14,703 nucleotides of DNA, taken from positions 1-14,703 of the forward strand of contig JBAPTR010000063.1 of the NCBI GenBank assembly GCA_049282265.1, written 5' to 3'. A program made the translations under genes and the position numbers. This document shows positions 1 through 5,515 of the stretch, in pieces. Under the pieces are notes generated by a model. That model had not been told where the DNA came from, did no database searches, and was given only the letters and a program-made list of their open reading frames with translations. The stretch comes from CAYUCJ01 sp049282265. GTDB taxonomy: Bacteria > Desulfobacterota > DSM-4660 > Desulfatiglandales > Desulfatiglandaceae. Position 1 is the stretch's first letter; each line of letters begins with the position of its first letter.

Positions 1-444
1 CCTTCTTCACTGAACGACCGATCCATGGTCTTGAAAGTGACCGATAGAGAGACAGCCTTTCTTTTCACGGGTGATATTGAACAACGGGCGGAACAGGTCC
101 TCATGGAAGAGAAAGGGCGTTTTCTGAGAAGCCGGATCATGCTCTCGCCTCACCACGGAAGCAGGACCTCCAGTTCCAAAGGGTTTCTCGAGAGAGTGTC
201 GCCCCGGATCTGCATCATCTCCTGCGGGGAAAACAACCGCTTCGGTTTTCCGCACCGAACCACGCTGAACAAACTCATGGCCCTAGGGTGCCGTGTTCTC
301 AGGACGGACCGGGAAGGGGCCATCCAGGTCCGGGCGTCAGAGAGAAGGGATGGGGTGGAGATCAGGACTTTCCGAAACGGGTGGAGGAGCGTTTTTCAGG
401 GGGGGGGGGTAGGGTTTCCACCCCGCCAAAAAAAGGGACGGTGA
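1..444 (+). CDS. comEC: ComEC/Rec2-type DNA-uptake protein, C-terminal metallo-beta-lactamase part (5' truncated)
   Basis: The reading frame is open from the first base, so only the 3' end of the gene is present. The visible 147 residues match the C-terminal beta-lactamase-like domain of ComEC/Rec2 proteins. The marks are an NDRSMVLKV start, the strand-turn FLFTGDIE, then LSPHHGSRTSSS (a histidine pair of the metallo-hydrolase fold), and the late CGENNRFGFPH motif. In the family this domain sits behind a membrane channel that carries single-stranded DNA across the inner membrane during transformation. The last 20 or so residues follow an 11-G homopolymer (399-409). They are low-complexity and not family-like, and the TGA lies inside a palindrome at 435-458. 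Family assignment is from motif recognition and the N-terminal domains cannot be seen. Confidence 0.88.
   Translation, partial: PSSLNDRSMVLKVTDRETAFLFTGDIEQRAEQVLMEEKGRFLRSRIMLSPHHGSRTSSSKGFLERVSPRICIISCGENNRFGFPHRTTLNKLMALGCRVLRTDREGAIQVRASERRDGVEIRTFRNGWRSVFQGGGVGFPPRQKKGR
399..409. repeat. G11 homopolymer near the 3' end of comEC
   Basis: Eleven consecutive G residues lie inside the comEC reading frame, about 12 codons before the stop. With 10 G the frame would close at once on TAG. With 11 G it runs to TGA at 442-444. With 12 G it runs past the terminator. The tract could be slippage-prone or a sequencing error. Confidence 0.9.
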
Positions 445-458
445 ATATTCACCGTCCC
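428..458 (-). terminator. Intrinsic terminator for the Fn3 gene, overlapping the comEC stop
   Basis: A perfect 24-nt palindrome (435-458, arm GGGACGGTGAAT) is followed on the minus strand by seven T (complement of A at 428-434). This is a standard Rho-independent terminator for the minus-strand Fn3 gene. On the plus strand no U-run follows, so it is a poorer terminator for comEC, whose TGA (442-444) lies inside the stem. A REP-like repeat origin is also possible. Confidence 0.75.
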
Positions 459-540
459 TCTCCGGTTATCCGGGGACCTATTCCCCGGCGGGGTACACCG
501 CCAATGCAGTTTTATGGACTAACTCTTCCGGGTTATTTTG

Positions 541-888
541 CTATTGTGCGGTCACCCCTTGTGGAGGCAAAGGGGCCGTCATATCCGGCACCAGCCAGGA
601 GACCTCATTGGAGTCCCCGCTCTCCCCTGCCCCGTTATACGCTCTGGCTACAAAATAATAGGTCTTGTTTTCCTCCAGCATTAAGCGGGAGAGAAGATAC
701 TGCGTCACATTGCCCACATCCTTGCTGTTGGGATGGCTCCCCTGGGTTTGTCCGAAATAGATGCGATACCCTGTCACATCCCCACTGCTCGCGTCCCATG
801 CCAGCGTCGGCTCGGCCATGACCATGGTCGGGGCCAGCCAGACGAAGACAAATAGGGCCAAGAGAAGTATCATCAGCTTTCGGTTCAT
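541..888 (-). CDS. Small secreted fibronectin type III domain protein
   Basis: This is a 115-aa protein. Residues 1-25 form a signal peptide (MNRK, then a hydrophobic stretch, likely cut after VMA). One Fn3-like domain follows at about 27-100, with core features LAWDASSGDVTGYRIYF, the TYYFVARAYN strand and SGDSNEVSW. The start is fixed by AGGAGG six bases before the ATG. Such domains bind other proteins or carbohydrate outside the cell; no catalytic residues are seen. The C-terminus (TAPLPPQGVTAQ) looks like the linker that normally opens a second Fn3 domain, so the gene may be a shortened relative of a multi-Fn3 protein. No further Fn3 sequence follows the stop. A sigma-54-like promoter lies upstream and an intrinsic terminator downstream, so it is probably a single-gene unit. 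Confidence 0.8.
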   Translation of the reverse strand: MNRKLMILLLALFVFVWLAPTMVMAEPTLAWDASSGDVTGYRIYFGQTQGSHPNSKDVGNVTQYLLSRLMLEENKTYYFVARAYNGAGESGDSNEVSWLVPDMTAPLPPQGVTAQ

Positions 889-1271
889 AGAACACCTCCT
901 ACTCTCAGATGTGCCTTTATGGTCCCGGCACCTTCGCCATAAATCTTATGCACATTTCGTGCCAAAATCGTCATGCCCCTATTCAACCGATTCGTTGTAC
1001 ATTTTTGGATCAAAGCATAGCACCTCTTGACAGAAATAGTATAAAAAACATCACACAGTCAGCATTTGGATACGGCACACACTGTAAATCCGCACCCTCT
1101 ACATGCCAACAAAGCAGCAACCAAATGTGTCAAACCGGCCACACTTTCTCCGGCACCCGGGGTTGTCATGCTTCACAAGGCTGGCACAGGAATAGACTGA
1201 AACCTGAAGGAAGTTGCCGACTAAAGGCTGGGGCTTGATTTCCTGGGAGGAGGGGTTGTGTCCGGATAGGG
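889..1271. other. Intergenic region, no gene seen
   Basis: This 383-bp stretch lies between the start of the Fn3 gene and the end of the LTxxQ sensor gene (both on minus). Apart from the sigma-54-like promoter and the Fn3 ribosome-binding site, no reading frame with a credible start or family-like sequence was found. No strong terminator was found for the LTxxQ operon ending at 1272. The sequence from 980 to 1130 is somewhat richer in A and T than its surroundings. Confidence 0.6.
949..964 (-). promoter_or_regulatory. Sigma-54 (RpoN)-type promoter for the Fn3 gene
   Basis: On the minus strand the sequence reads TGGCACGAAATGTGCA. It matches the RpoN consensus TGGCACG-N4-TTGCA at every defined base but one, and keeps the key GG (-24) and GC (-12) pairs at the right spacing. 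The predicted start lies near 937, about 50 nt before the Fn3 ATG. No clear enhancer-binding site was found further upstream. Confidence 0.6.
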
Positions 1272-1946
1272 TCAGCGGGGTTGTTGTTTTTCAAATTGCC
1301 GGTATTTCTCCATTTGGTCTTTCGTCAGGACCGCAGCGAGGCGCTCTTCCACGGATTTGCGGTTTTCCCGTATATCCCTCCTCAAGGACCGCTTCAGGAG
1401 GTGACCTTGTTCCCTGTACTTCCTGATGATCTGATTCCGGTCCTTGATGCCATCTTCGATCATTTGGCGGACTTTTGACTGTTGGATTTCGGTAAGTCCG
1501 AGGGCCGCCTTCAGTCGGTCAAAAGATTCCCGGGGCGTCCCTCGGGCCGCCATTTCGTGTGACACTTCCCTTTCACGCCAGCGCTCCTTCAATTTCCTGT
1601 ACATTTCATCTATTTTTTTCCTCTGCGTGTCGTTGAGCTTTTCTTTAACCGACTGGAGGCTGCTTTCAAGGATGGCCTCCATCTCGGGTTCATATTTACC
1701 CCTCAAGTCGTGCAGCTTTAGCCTTGTTTGTTCAGTAATCTCAAGAACTTCCGCCTGCTGTGTCTTTGTCAGGTCCAGCTTGCGGGTCAGCCTTTCCATC
1801 AGCAATCGGGCAATGGGTGGACGGTGCCCGCCCCTGGTGAAGCGCTCGAATTTGTGCGTGAAGTGGGCTCCCGTTCCCAATATCCCCACAAAGGCTCCGA
1901 CGCAGAAAAGAAGCGTGATTCCCGCTAACAACTTTAGCTTGTTCAT
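1272..1946 (-). CDS. Periplasmic LTxxQ (CnrX/CpxP/Spy-like) sensor with four LTxxQ-like motifs
   Basis: This is a 224-aa protein with an N-terminal hydrophobic anchor or signal (about 5-25). The rest is highly charged and helical. LTxxQ-type motifs occur at LTKTQ 59-63, LNDTQ 104-108, LTEIQ 151-155 and LTKDQ 208-212, whereas a Spy/CpxP unit normally has two. It therefore looks like two units fused in tandem. Early histidines (H28, H31, H41) lie just outside the membrane, roughly where CnrX places metal ligands. The AGGA ribosome site is six bases before the ATG, and the gene follows the probable anti-sigma gene by 12 nt. Its place behind an ECF sigma and a one-TM protein suggests a periplasmic signal sensor, as in CnrYXH. 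The signal (metal or misfolded protein) cannot be told from sequence. Confidence 0.75.
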   Translation of the reverse strand: MNKLKLLAGITLLFCVGAFVGILGTGAHFTHKFERFTRGGHRPPIARLLMERLTRKLDLTKTQQAEVLEITEQTRLKLHDLRGKYEPEMEAILESSLQSVKEKLNDTQRKKIDEMYRKLKERWREREVSHEMAARGTPRESFDRLKAALGLTEIQQSKVRQMIEDGIKDRNQIIRKYREQGHLLKRSLRRDIRENRKSVEERLAAVLTKDQMEKYRQFEKQQPR

Positions 1947-1958
1947 CTCTTGTCCTCG

Positions 1959-2282
1959 CTACATCAGAAGTGATTGCAGCAGACCATATTCCACCGGGTC
2001 ATTTGCCATTATCTTGGCCATCTCATAGTCCGGGATCATATGAAACTTGAGTATGCAGATCCCAAGTATCAAGATCAGTGCGCAGGCAACCGGAGCAAAA
2101 CGCCACAAAGCATCACCAATTTGTTCAAAGAAGCTCTTCTTTGCAAGGAGACGGTGAATATCCCGAACGCTATGCATCACCTTTGCCTGCCATTGCCCGC
2201 CGACTTCAACCTTTTCTTTTTCATGGTATGCGACACGCAATGTCCTGTTCAGATTCTTTTGCCAGTTCTTGGTGAATTTCAT
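1959..2282 (-). CDS. One-TM membrane protein, probable anti-sigma factor (CnrY-like)
   Basis: The protein is 107 aa when started at the ATG at 2282, which overlaps the sigma-factor stop as ATGA. That coupling is why this start is preferred over an upstream TTG. Residues 1-58 are polar and probably cytoplasmic, with a WQAKVMHSVRDI helix at 31-42 of the kind seen in short anti-sigma segments. One transmembrane helix follows at about 61-82, then a short tail of about 25 residues. The size and topology match the small CnrY-type anti-sigma proteins that tether an ECF sigma to the membrane. No zinc-binding ZAS motif (HxxxCxxC) is present, so it is not of that class. The assignment rests on position, coupling and topology rather than on a recognised domain. 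Confidence 0.6.
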   Translation of the reverse strand: MKFTKNWQKNLNRTLRVAYHEKEKVEVGGQWQAKVMHSVRDIHRLLAKKSFFEQIGDALWRFAPVACALILILGICILKFHMIPDYEMAKIMANDPVEYGLLQSLLM

Positions 2283-2887
2283 AGCCTCCCCCCTCGGTCG
2301 TTGATCAGTCCGCAAAGAAGTTTCTGAAGCTTCTTGCGGGCACGAAAAGACCGAACCTTTACGTTAGCGACACTCCAGCCCAGAAGATCCGCCGCCTCTT
2401 TCGAACTAAGACCTTCAAGATGGACCAACTCCAGCACCATTCTATCCCCTGCAGGAAGTCTTTCAAGGGCCCAGTCCAGCACCTCTCTGGCTTCCTCTTG
2501 AGCGCCTTTTTCGTCAAAAGACTGACCCGATCGGTCCGAGAGGATTTCTTCCAGCCATTCCCGGTGCGTGTCAGATATCTGGCTCATGGGAATTTCCCGG
2601 GACCGGTACACCTTCCGCCAGTAGTCGTAGCAGGTTCGCACTGCAATCGAGGACAGCCATTGTCTGAAATTCCCACTGTTTTTGAAATTCGACAGGGACT
2701 GGAAAGCCCGAACAAAGACTTCGTGGGCGGTTTCTTCCACCACCTCATAGTTCACATGTCTCTTGACGATCCTGAGAACATGGTCCGTGTATCTGAGCAT
2801 CAATGTCTCAAAGGCATTGACATTTCCACCAAGGACCAGACCTACTATCTGAGCATCACCGGAGTTGCCTGAATCATTATGCATCAT
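2279..2887 (-). CDS. ECF-type RNA polymerase sigma factor
   Basis: This is a 202-aa protein with the two-domain ECF layout. Region 2 (about 24-92) includes the AFETLMLRYTDHVLRIV helix and the ETAHEVFVRAFQSL core. Region 2.3/2.4 follows at FRQWLSSIAVRTCYDYWR. An acidic linker covers about 100-132. Region 4 (about 134-190) has LPAGDRMVLELVHLEGLSSKEAADLLG and a recognition helix SVANVKVRSFRARKKL. It would redirect RNA polymerase to stress promoters. The stop overlaps the start of the probable anti-sigma gene, and the spy-like gene lies 126 nt upstream on the same strand. The start is one of two adjacent ATG codons with only a weak GGGA site. Its likely target is the TGTAACC-N15-GCGACT element at 3543-3570, upstream of the same operon. 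Confidence 0.93.
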   Translation of the reverse strand: MMHNDSGNSGDAQIVGLVLGGNVNAFETLMLRYTDHVLRIVKRHVNYEVVEETAHEVFVRAFQSLSNFKNSGNFRQWLSSIAVRTCYDYWRKVYRSREIPMSQISDTHREWLEEILSDRSGQSFDEKGAQEEAREVLDWALERLPAGDRMVLELVHLEGLSSKEAADLLGWSVANVKVRSFRARKKLQKLLCGLINDRGGRL

Positions 2888-2968
2888 TTAGTTCCCGCGG
2901 ATCATTCGGCCCTCATCCGGAAGTCCATGCGCTCATAGAGTCGGCGTTCAATGGTGAGCTTCAGGCCA

Positions 2969-2996
2969 GGGAAGCCGGAAAGCCGGAAGGCTTCCC
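2969..2996 (-). other. Hairpin between the spy-like and sigma genes
   Basis: GGGAAGCC (2969-2976) and GGCTTCCC (2989-2996) form a perfect 8-bp stem with a 12-nt loop. It lies in the gap downstream of the spy-like stop and upstream of the sigma gene. No U-run follows on the minus strand, so it may be an attenuating or processing stem rather than a full terminator. That would let the chaperone be made in excess of the sigma factor. Confidence 0.45.
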
Positions 2997-3013
2997 CGGC
3001 TCCCTTCGCAACA

Positions 3014-3496
3014 TCATTCAGCAGCGGGTTCCGGCGGCGCCTCCACTCGATGCTTGGCTCTTTCAAAATGCCCCCTATGTCGCTTCTGCAACAGGGATAG
3101 TTGTTCAGGCGTCAACACCGCCTTCATTTCCGATCTCATCCTGGCTCTCAGGACAAACGCGTCTTCTTTTATGGATGAGAGCTGTTCAAAGGCCTTGCGG
3201 AGATTCGCTTCATCGAATTTCTCACTGTGCATCGCCTTAAAGAGGTTTCTTCGTGCCTCAAAAGGGTTGTGCGCAACGTTTCGCCGTCCAGCCTGGTAGC
3301 TATCCATGATGTTCAGTAGTTGAGATCTCTGAGCATCCGTCAGATCAAGTTTCAGAAAAGTCTTCAACCCGGCAAATCCGGGCCTTTCCCAGTGCCTTTG
3401 GCCCACGCCGCCAAAACCTCCTGCAATCGCCGGCACCGCGCCTGCAAAAAGTACCACAACCATCAATGTCAGTGTCAAGAATTTGTTGAGTTTCAT
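3014..3496 (-). CDS. Spy/CpxP-like periplasmic chaperone (LTxxQ motif protein)
   Basis: This is a 160-aa protein with a clear signal peptide (about 1-25, cut after AIA). The mature part is helical and has the two family-defining motifs, LTDAQ (52-56) and LTPEQ (128-132), about 76 residues apart as in Spy and CpxP. The tail (about 140-160) is His-, Arg- and Pro-rich. Family members act in the periplasm as ATP-independent chaperones or stress sensors induced by envelope damage or metals. The start is set by AAGGAGG six bases before the ATG. It is the first gene of the minus-strand run that includes the ECF sigma. A candidate ECF promoter lies 46 nt upstream of the start, so induction by the neighbouring sigma is likely. 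Confidence 0.85.
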   Translation of the reverse strand: MKLNKFLTLTLMVVVLFAGAVPAIAGGFGGVGQRHWERPGFAGLKTFLKLDLTDAQRSQLLNIMDSYQAGRRNVAHNPFEARRNLFKAMHSEKFDEANLRKAFEQLSSIKEDAFVLRARMRSEMKAVLTPEQLSLLQKRHRGHFERAKHRVEAPPEPAAE

Positions 3497-3542
3497 ATAT
3501 GCCTCCTTATTTGGAATTTTCGAAAGCCCCTTTCACTATCAA

Positions 3543-3570
3543 AGTCGCAAAAAGACGGGGAAAGGTTACA
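3543..3570 (-). promoter_or_regulatory. Candidate ECF-sigma promoter for the spy/sigma operon
   Basis: On the minus strand this reads TGTAACC, 15 nt, GCGACT, placed 46 nt before the ATG of the spy-like gene. The same hexamers and spacing recur on the opposite strand at 3664-3691. The layout resembles known ECF promoters of the GTAACC-N16-CGA type, such as that described for Caulobacter SigF. If the adjacent ECF sigma reads it, the operon is autoregulated. Confidence 0.65.
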
Positions 3571-3611
3571 ACTTTCACCGTTCACGGTGGATTCGAGAGA
3601 GCCGAGACCTA

Positions 3612-3640
3612 TTGTCAATCCGTTGTATTCCTGATATCAT
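3612..3640 (+). promoter_or_regulatory. Candidate housekeeping (sigma-70) promoter for the SH3b gene
   Basis: TTGTCA (3612-3617) and TATCAT (3635-3640) are separated by 17 nt, each one mismatch or less from a good housekeeping hexamer. It faces the SH3b gene at 3740 and would give a leader of about 93 nt. It lies upstream of the ECF-like element on the same strand, so the gene could have both basal and induced transcription. Confidence 0.45.
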
Positions 3641-3663
3641 GAAAAAGAAACGAATCCGTTTGC

Positions 3664-3691
3664 TGTAACCTTTTCCGGATATCAGGCGACT
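3664..3691 (+). promoter_or_regulatory. Candidate ECF-sigma promoter for the SH3b gene
   Basis: TGTAACC (3664-3670), 15 nt, GCGACT (3686-3691), 48 nt before the ATG at 3740. It is a mirror copy of the element at 3543-3570, and the similarity extends into TTTYCC just after the -35 box. Just downstream, ACCCATA occurs twice (3692 and 3711) around GGGTGGGATCACCC. This could be an extra operator over the transcription start. Confidence 0.65.
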
Positions 3692-3739
3692 ACCCATATA
3701 GGGTGGGATCACCCATACGGATAAAGAAAGGAGAGCGTC

Positions 3740-4246
3740 ATGAAAAAAATCAAAAAGCTTCTGGTAGTCACTTGCGTGATCATCGGTTTTGCCATGCTGA
3801 CACTGACGCCGGCCTCAGCCTTTCGCAATCACAGATATTACGGCGGTCCTCACGCATATTGGGGGGGCACCCTCTTCGGCCTTGGGATCTTAACAGCGGC
3901 TATTGTCACCAACTCTCTTTTGAGCCATCCGGAGCCGAGTGTCGTGTACCGGCCGGCGCCGGTGGTGGTGCTTCCGCCGAGAACCGTTGTTCGCCAGGAG
4001 GTTCTTCCTCGCGTAATCCAAGTGCCGTTCCCGGCAACGGGAAAAGCAACGGTGACGGCAGCCCTGCTGAATGTCCGATCAGGACCGGGCAGAAACTTCG
4101 GGGTATTGTATCAGATATCCCAAGGGTCTGTTTTGGAGATCCGCGGGAATGCACCGGGGTGGTACTATGTGAGGCTTCCGAACGGTCATTACGGATGGGT
4201 GATGACCCAATTTGCGGTCCGGACGCGTTTGCCGTCCGATGGATGA
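3740..4246 (+). CDS. Exported SH3b-domain protein
   Basis: This is a 168-aa protein. Residues 1-27 form a signal peptide (MKKIKK, hydrophobic core, cut after ASA). Residues 28-64 hold a Tyr/Gly/His-rich start and a short hydrophobic, Gly-containing stretch (WGGTLFGLGILTAAIV) that may associate with membrane. Residues 65-100 are a Pro/Val-rich linker. Residues 101-160 are a bacterial SH3 (SH3b) domain with LLNVRSGPG, then GNAPGW and the GWV strand. SH3b domains usually bind cell-wall peptides. The ribosome site is AAAGGAGAG, seven or so bases before the ATG. The SH3b domain is closely similar to that of the next gene, which suggests duplication. Divergent ECF-like promoters link it to the spy/sigma operon. 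A physiological role beyond an envelope or wall-binding protein cannot be assigned. Confidence 0.8.
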   Translation: MKKIKKLLVVTCVIIGFAMLTLTPASAFRNHRYYGGPHAYWGGTLFGLGILTAAIVTNSLLSHPEPSVVYRPAPVVVLPPRTVVRQEVLPRVIQVPFPATGKATVTAALLNVRSGPGRNFGVLYQISQGSVLEIRGNAPGWYYVRLPNGHYGWVMTQFAVRTRLPSDG

Positions 4247-4293
4247 TAGATCGTCCTTTGCCTCAAGATCGCTGTTCGGGGTAATGCCCATGG

Positions 4294-4321
4294 TGGGAGA
4301 GAGATGTCCATCTCTCTCCCA
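4294..4321 (+). terminator. Strong hairpin after the SH3b gene
   Basis: A 12-bp perfect stem (arm TGGGAGAGAGAT, mate 4310-4321) with a 4-nt loop lies 47 nt after the stop codon. Only a short, mixed T stretch follows (CTTTA), so it may terminate weakly or protect the 3' end of the message. Confidence 0.5.
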
Positions 4322-4469
4322 TCTGCTTTATGGAGACCGGCTGTCGCTTCCGCCATCCCTCCGGCAACAAGATGATTCGTAACATTGAGTGCGAAGGTCG
4401 GTTCAACGGAAATCAGACCAGCGGGAAAAAGTTCGGGATCCCCGTGTGGTGAGAAAAGGAGGAAATACC

Positions 4470-5399
4470 ATGCTGAAGAAATCAAGATGTGCCTTTCGAT
4501 TCTCTGCGCTTTGTTTCCTTGTGTGCCTTTTTGCTCTCGTCTCCATATCGACCGAATACGAGACATGGGCCTTTCCCCGTTACGGACGAGCGGCCCGTGC
4601 GCTTCCGCGGGGTCATCGGGAAATGCGGGTAAGGGGAGAGCGATACTTTTACCATCATGGACATTTTTTCAGAAGGGGCCCGTCCGGATTCTGGGCGGTG
4701 AGGGGGCCCGTCGGCGCCATCGTTTTGAGCCTTCCCATCGGCTTCAGGACGGTGTTTTTCGGAGGCTTTCCGTATTACTACTACGGTGGCATCTATTATC
4801 GGCATGTCCCGTCCGGCTACATGGTAGTAGAACCGCCGGCCGGAGCGGTTGCCACTCCCTATTCCTCAGGTTTCAGAGAAGTATGGGCCAACGGAAACGA
4901 ATATTTTTACAAGGACGGTGTCTTTTACATCAGGGAGGCATCCGAGTATGTGGTTGTGAGAGCGCCGGTTGGAGCGGTCATCTCTGCACTCCCGGCCGGT
5001 TTCGGAACCGTGGTTTTTCAAGGCGTGAAATACCTGTACTACGACGATGTCTATTACCAGGAAGTCCGTTCGGGCTACGTGGTGGTGGAACCGCCGCCCG
5101 GGGTGGTTGCCGCCCGGGAGGAATCGGCTCCAGCCCAGGCCCCGGCTGCACCACAGATCCCGCCCGCAAGCCCGGTACCGGCCGTATCGGCCGGGAAGGT
5201 CACCGTGACCTCTCCTCTGCTGAACGTCCGGTCAGGGCCGGGCATGAAATTCGAGACGATTTCTCAGGTCCGCCAAGGTACAGCCCTGGAAGTCCATGGA
5301 AATGCGCCGGGGTGGTTGTATATAAAGCTCCCATCCGGTAAGTTCGGCTGGGTATCCCAGCAGTTTACCTCTGCCGTGGAAACGCCGGCGAGTGGATAA
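4470..5399 (+). CDS. Exported protein with four DUF6515-like Tyr-rich repeats and a C-terminal SH3b domain
   Basis: The start is set at 4470, where AAGGAGG lies seven bases upstream and a signal peptide begins (1-34, probable cut after TWA). This gives 309 aa. About four repeats of 43-46 residues follow, near 45-90, 88-133, 131-176 and 174-215. Each runs roughly LPxG-x-xxV-xxxG-x-YYY-xxx-YYx-xxSGYVVV-xPPxGAVV, the pattern known as DUF6515. A Pro/Ala linker (216-240) leads to an SH3b domain (241-300) with LLNVRSGPG and GNAPGW, closely like that of the preceding gene. The repeats and SH3b point to a surface or wall-bound structural protein; no enzyme motif is visible. It lies 223 nt behind the SH3b gene and may be in the same unit or have its own promoter. 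The function of DUF6515 is unknown. Confidence 0.8.
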   Translation: MLKKSRCAFRFSALCFLVCLFALVSISTEYETWAFPRYGRAARALPRGHREMRVRGERYFYHHGHFFRRGPSGFWAVRGPVGAIVLSLPIGFRTVFFGGFPYYYYGGIYYRHVPSGYMVVEPPAGAVATPYSSGFREVWANGNEYFYKDGVFYIREASEYVVVRAPVGAVISALPAGFGTVVFQGVKYLYYDDVYYQEVRSGYVVVEPPPGVVAAREESAPAQAPAAPQIPPASPVPAVSAGKVTVTSPLLNVRSGPGMKFETISQVRQGTALEVHGNAPGWLYIKLPSGKFGWVSQQFTSAVETPASG

Positions 5400-5404
5400 T
5401 GTAT

Positions 5405-5426
5405 CCGGCCGTCTCGCCCGGGCCGG
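5405..5426 (+). other. Hairpin downstream of the DUF6515/SH3b gene
   Basis: CCGGCC (5405-5410) pairs with GGCCGG (5421-5426) across a 10-nt loop, just after the stop. It lacks a U-run and is at best a weak terminator. Confidence 0.35.
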
Positions 5427-5475
5427 TGACGTGAAGTCCGGCGACGGATGGGAAGCGGCACTCCGGTAGCAGGTA

Positions 5476-5489
5476 TGAATGCTCATTCA
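5476..5489. promoter_or_regulatory. Palindrome TGAATG-CT-CATTCA, possible repressor operator
   Basis: A perfect 6+6 inverted repeat with a 2-nt centre sits 26 nt before the ATG of the MacA-like adaptor. The TGAATG/CATTCA half-sites resemble operators of TetR/AcrR-type regulators that often control efflux operons. No such regulator gene is in the window. Confidence 0.4.
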
Positions 5490-5515
5490 ATTTCAGAAAG
5501 ACAGCGGGTTTAACT

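Noticed and set aside
1126..1143. TGT-N12-ACA resembling an enhancer site for the sigma-54 promoter
   Set aside because: Spacing does not match the usual TGT-N10-ACA or other known sites and a single occurrence is easily due to chance.
2283..2315. Earlier TTG start for the probable anti-sigma gene
   Set aside because: The ATG at 2282 overlaps the sigma stop as ATGA, which is a better translation signal.
4376..4403. GTAACA followed by GTCGG, a possible third copy of the ECF promoter upstream of the DUF6515/SH3b gene
   Set aside because: The -35 differs at its last base, the spacing is about two bases too short, and no GCGACT follows.
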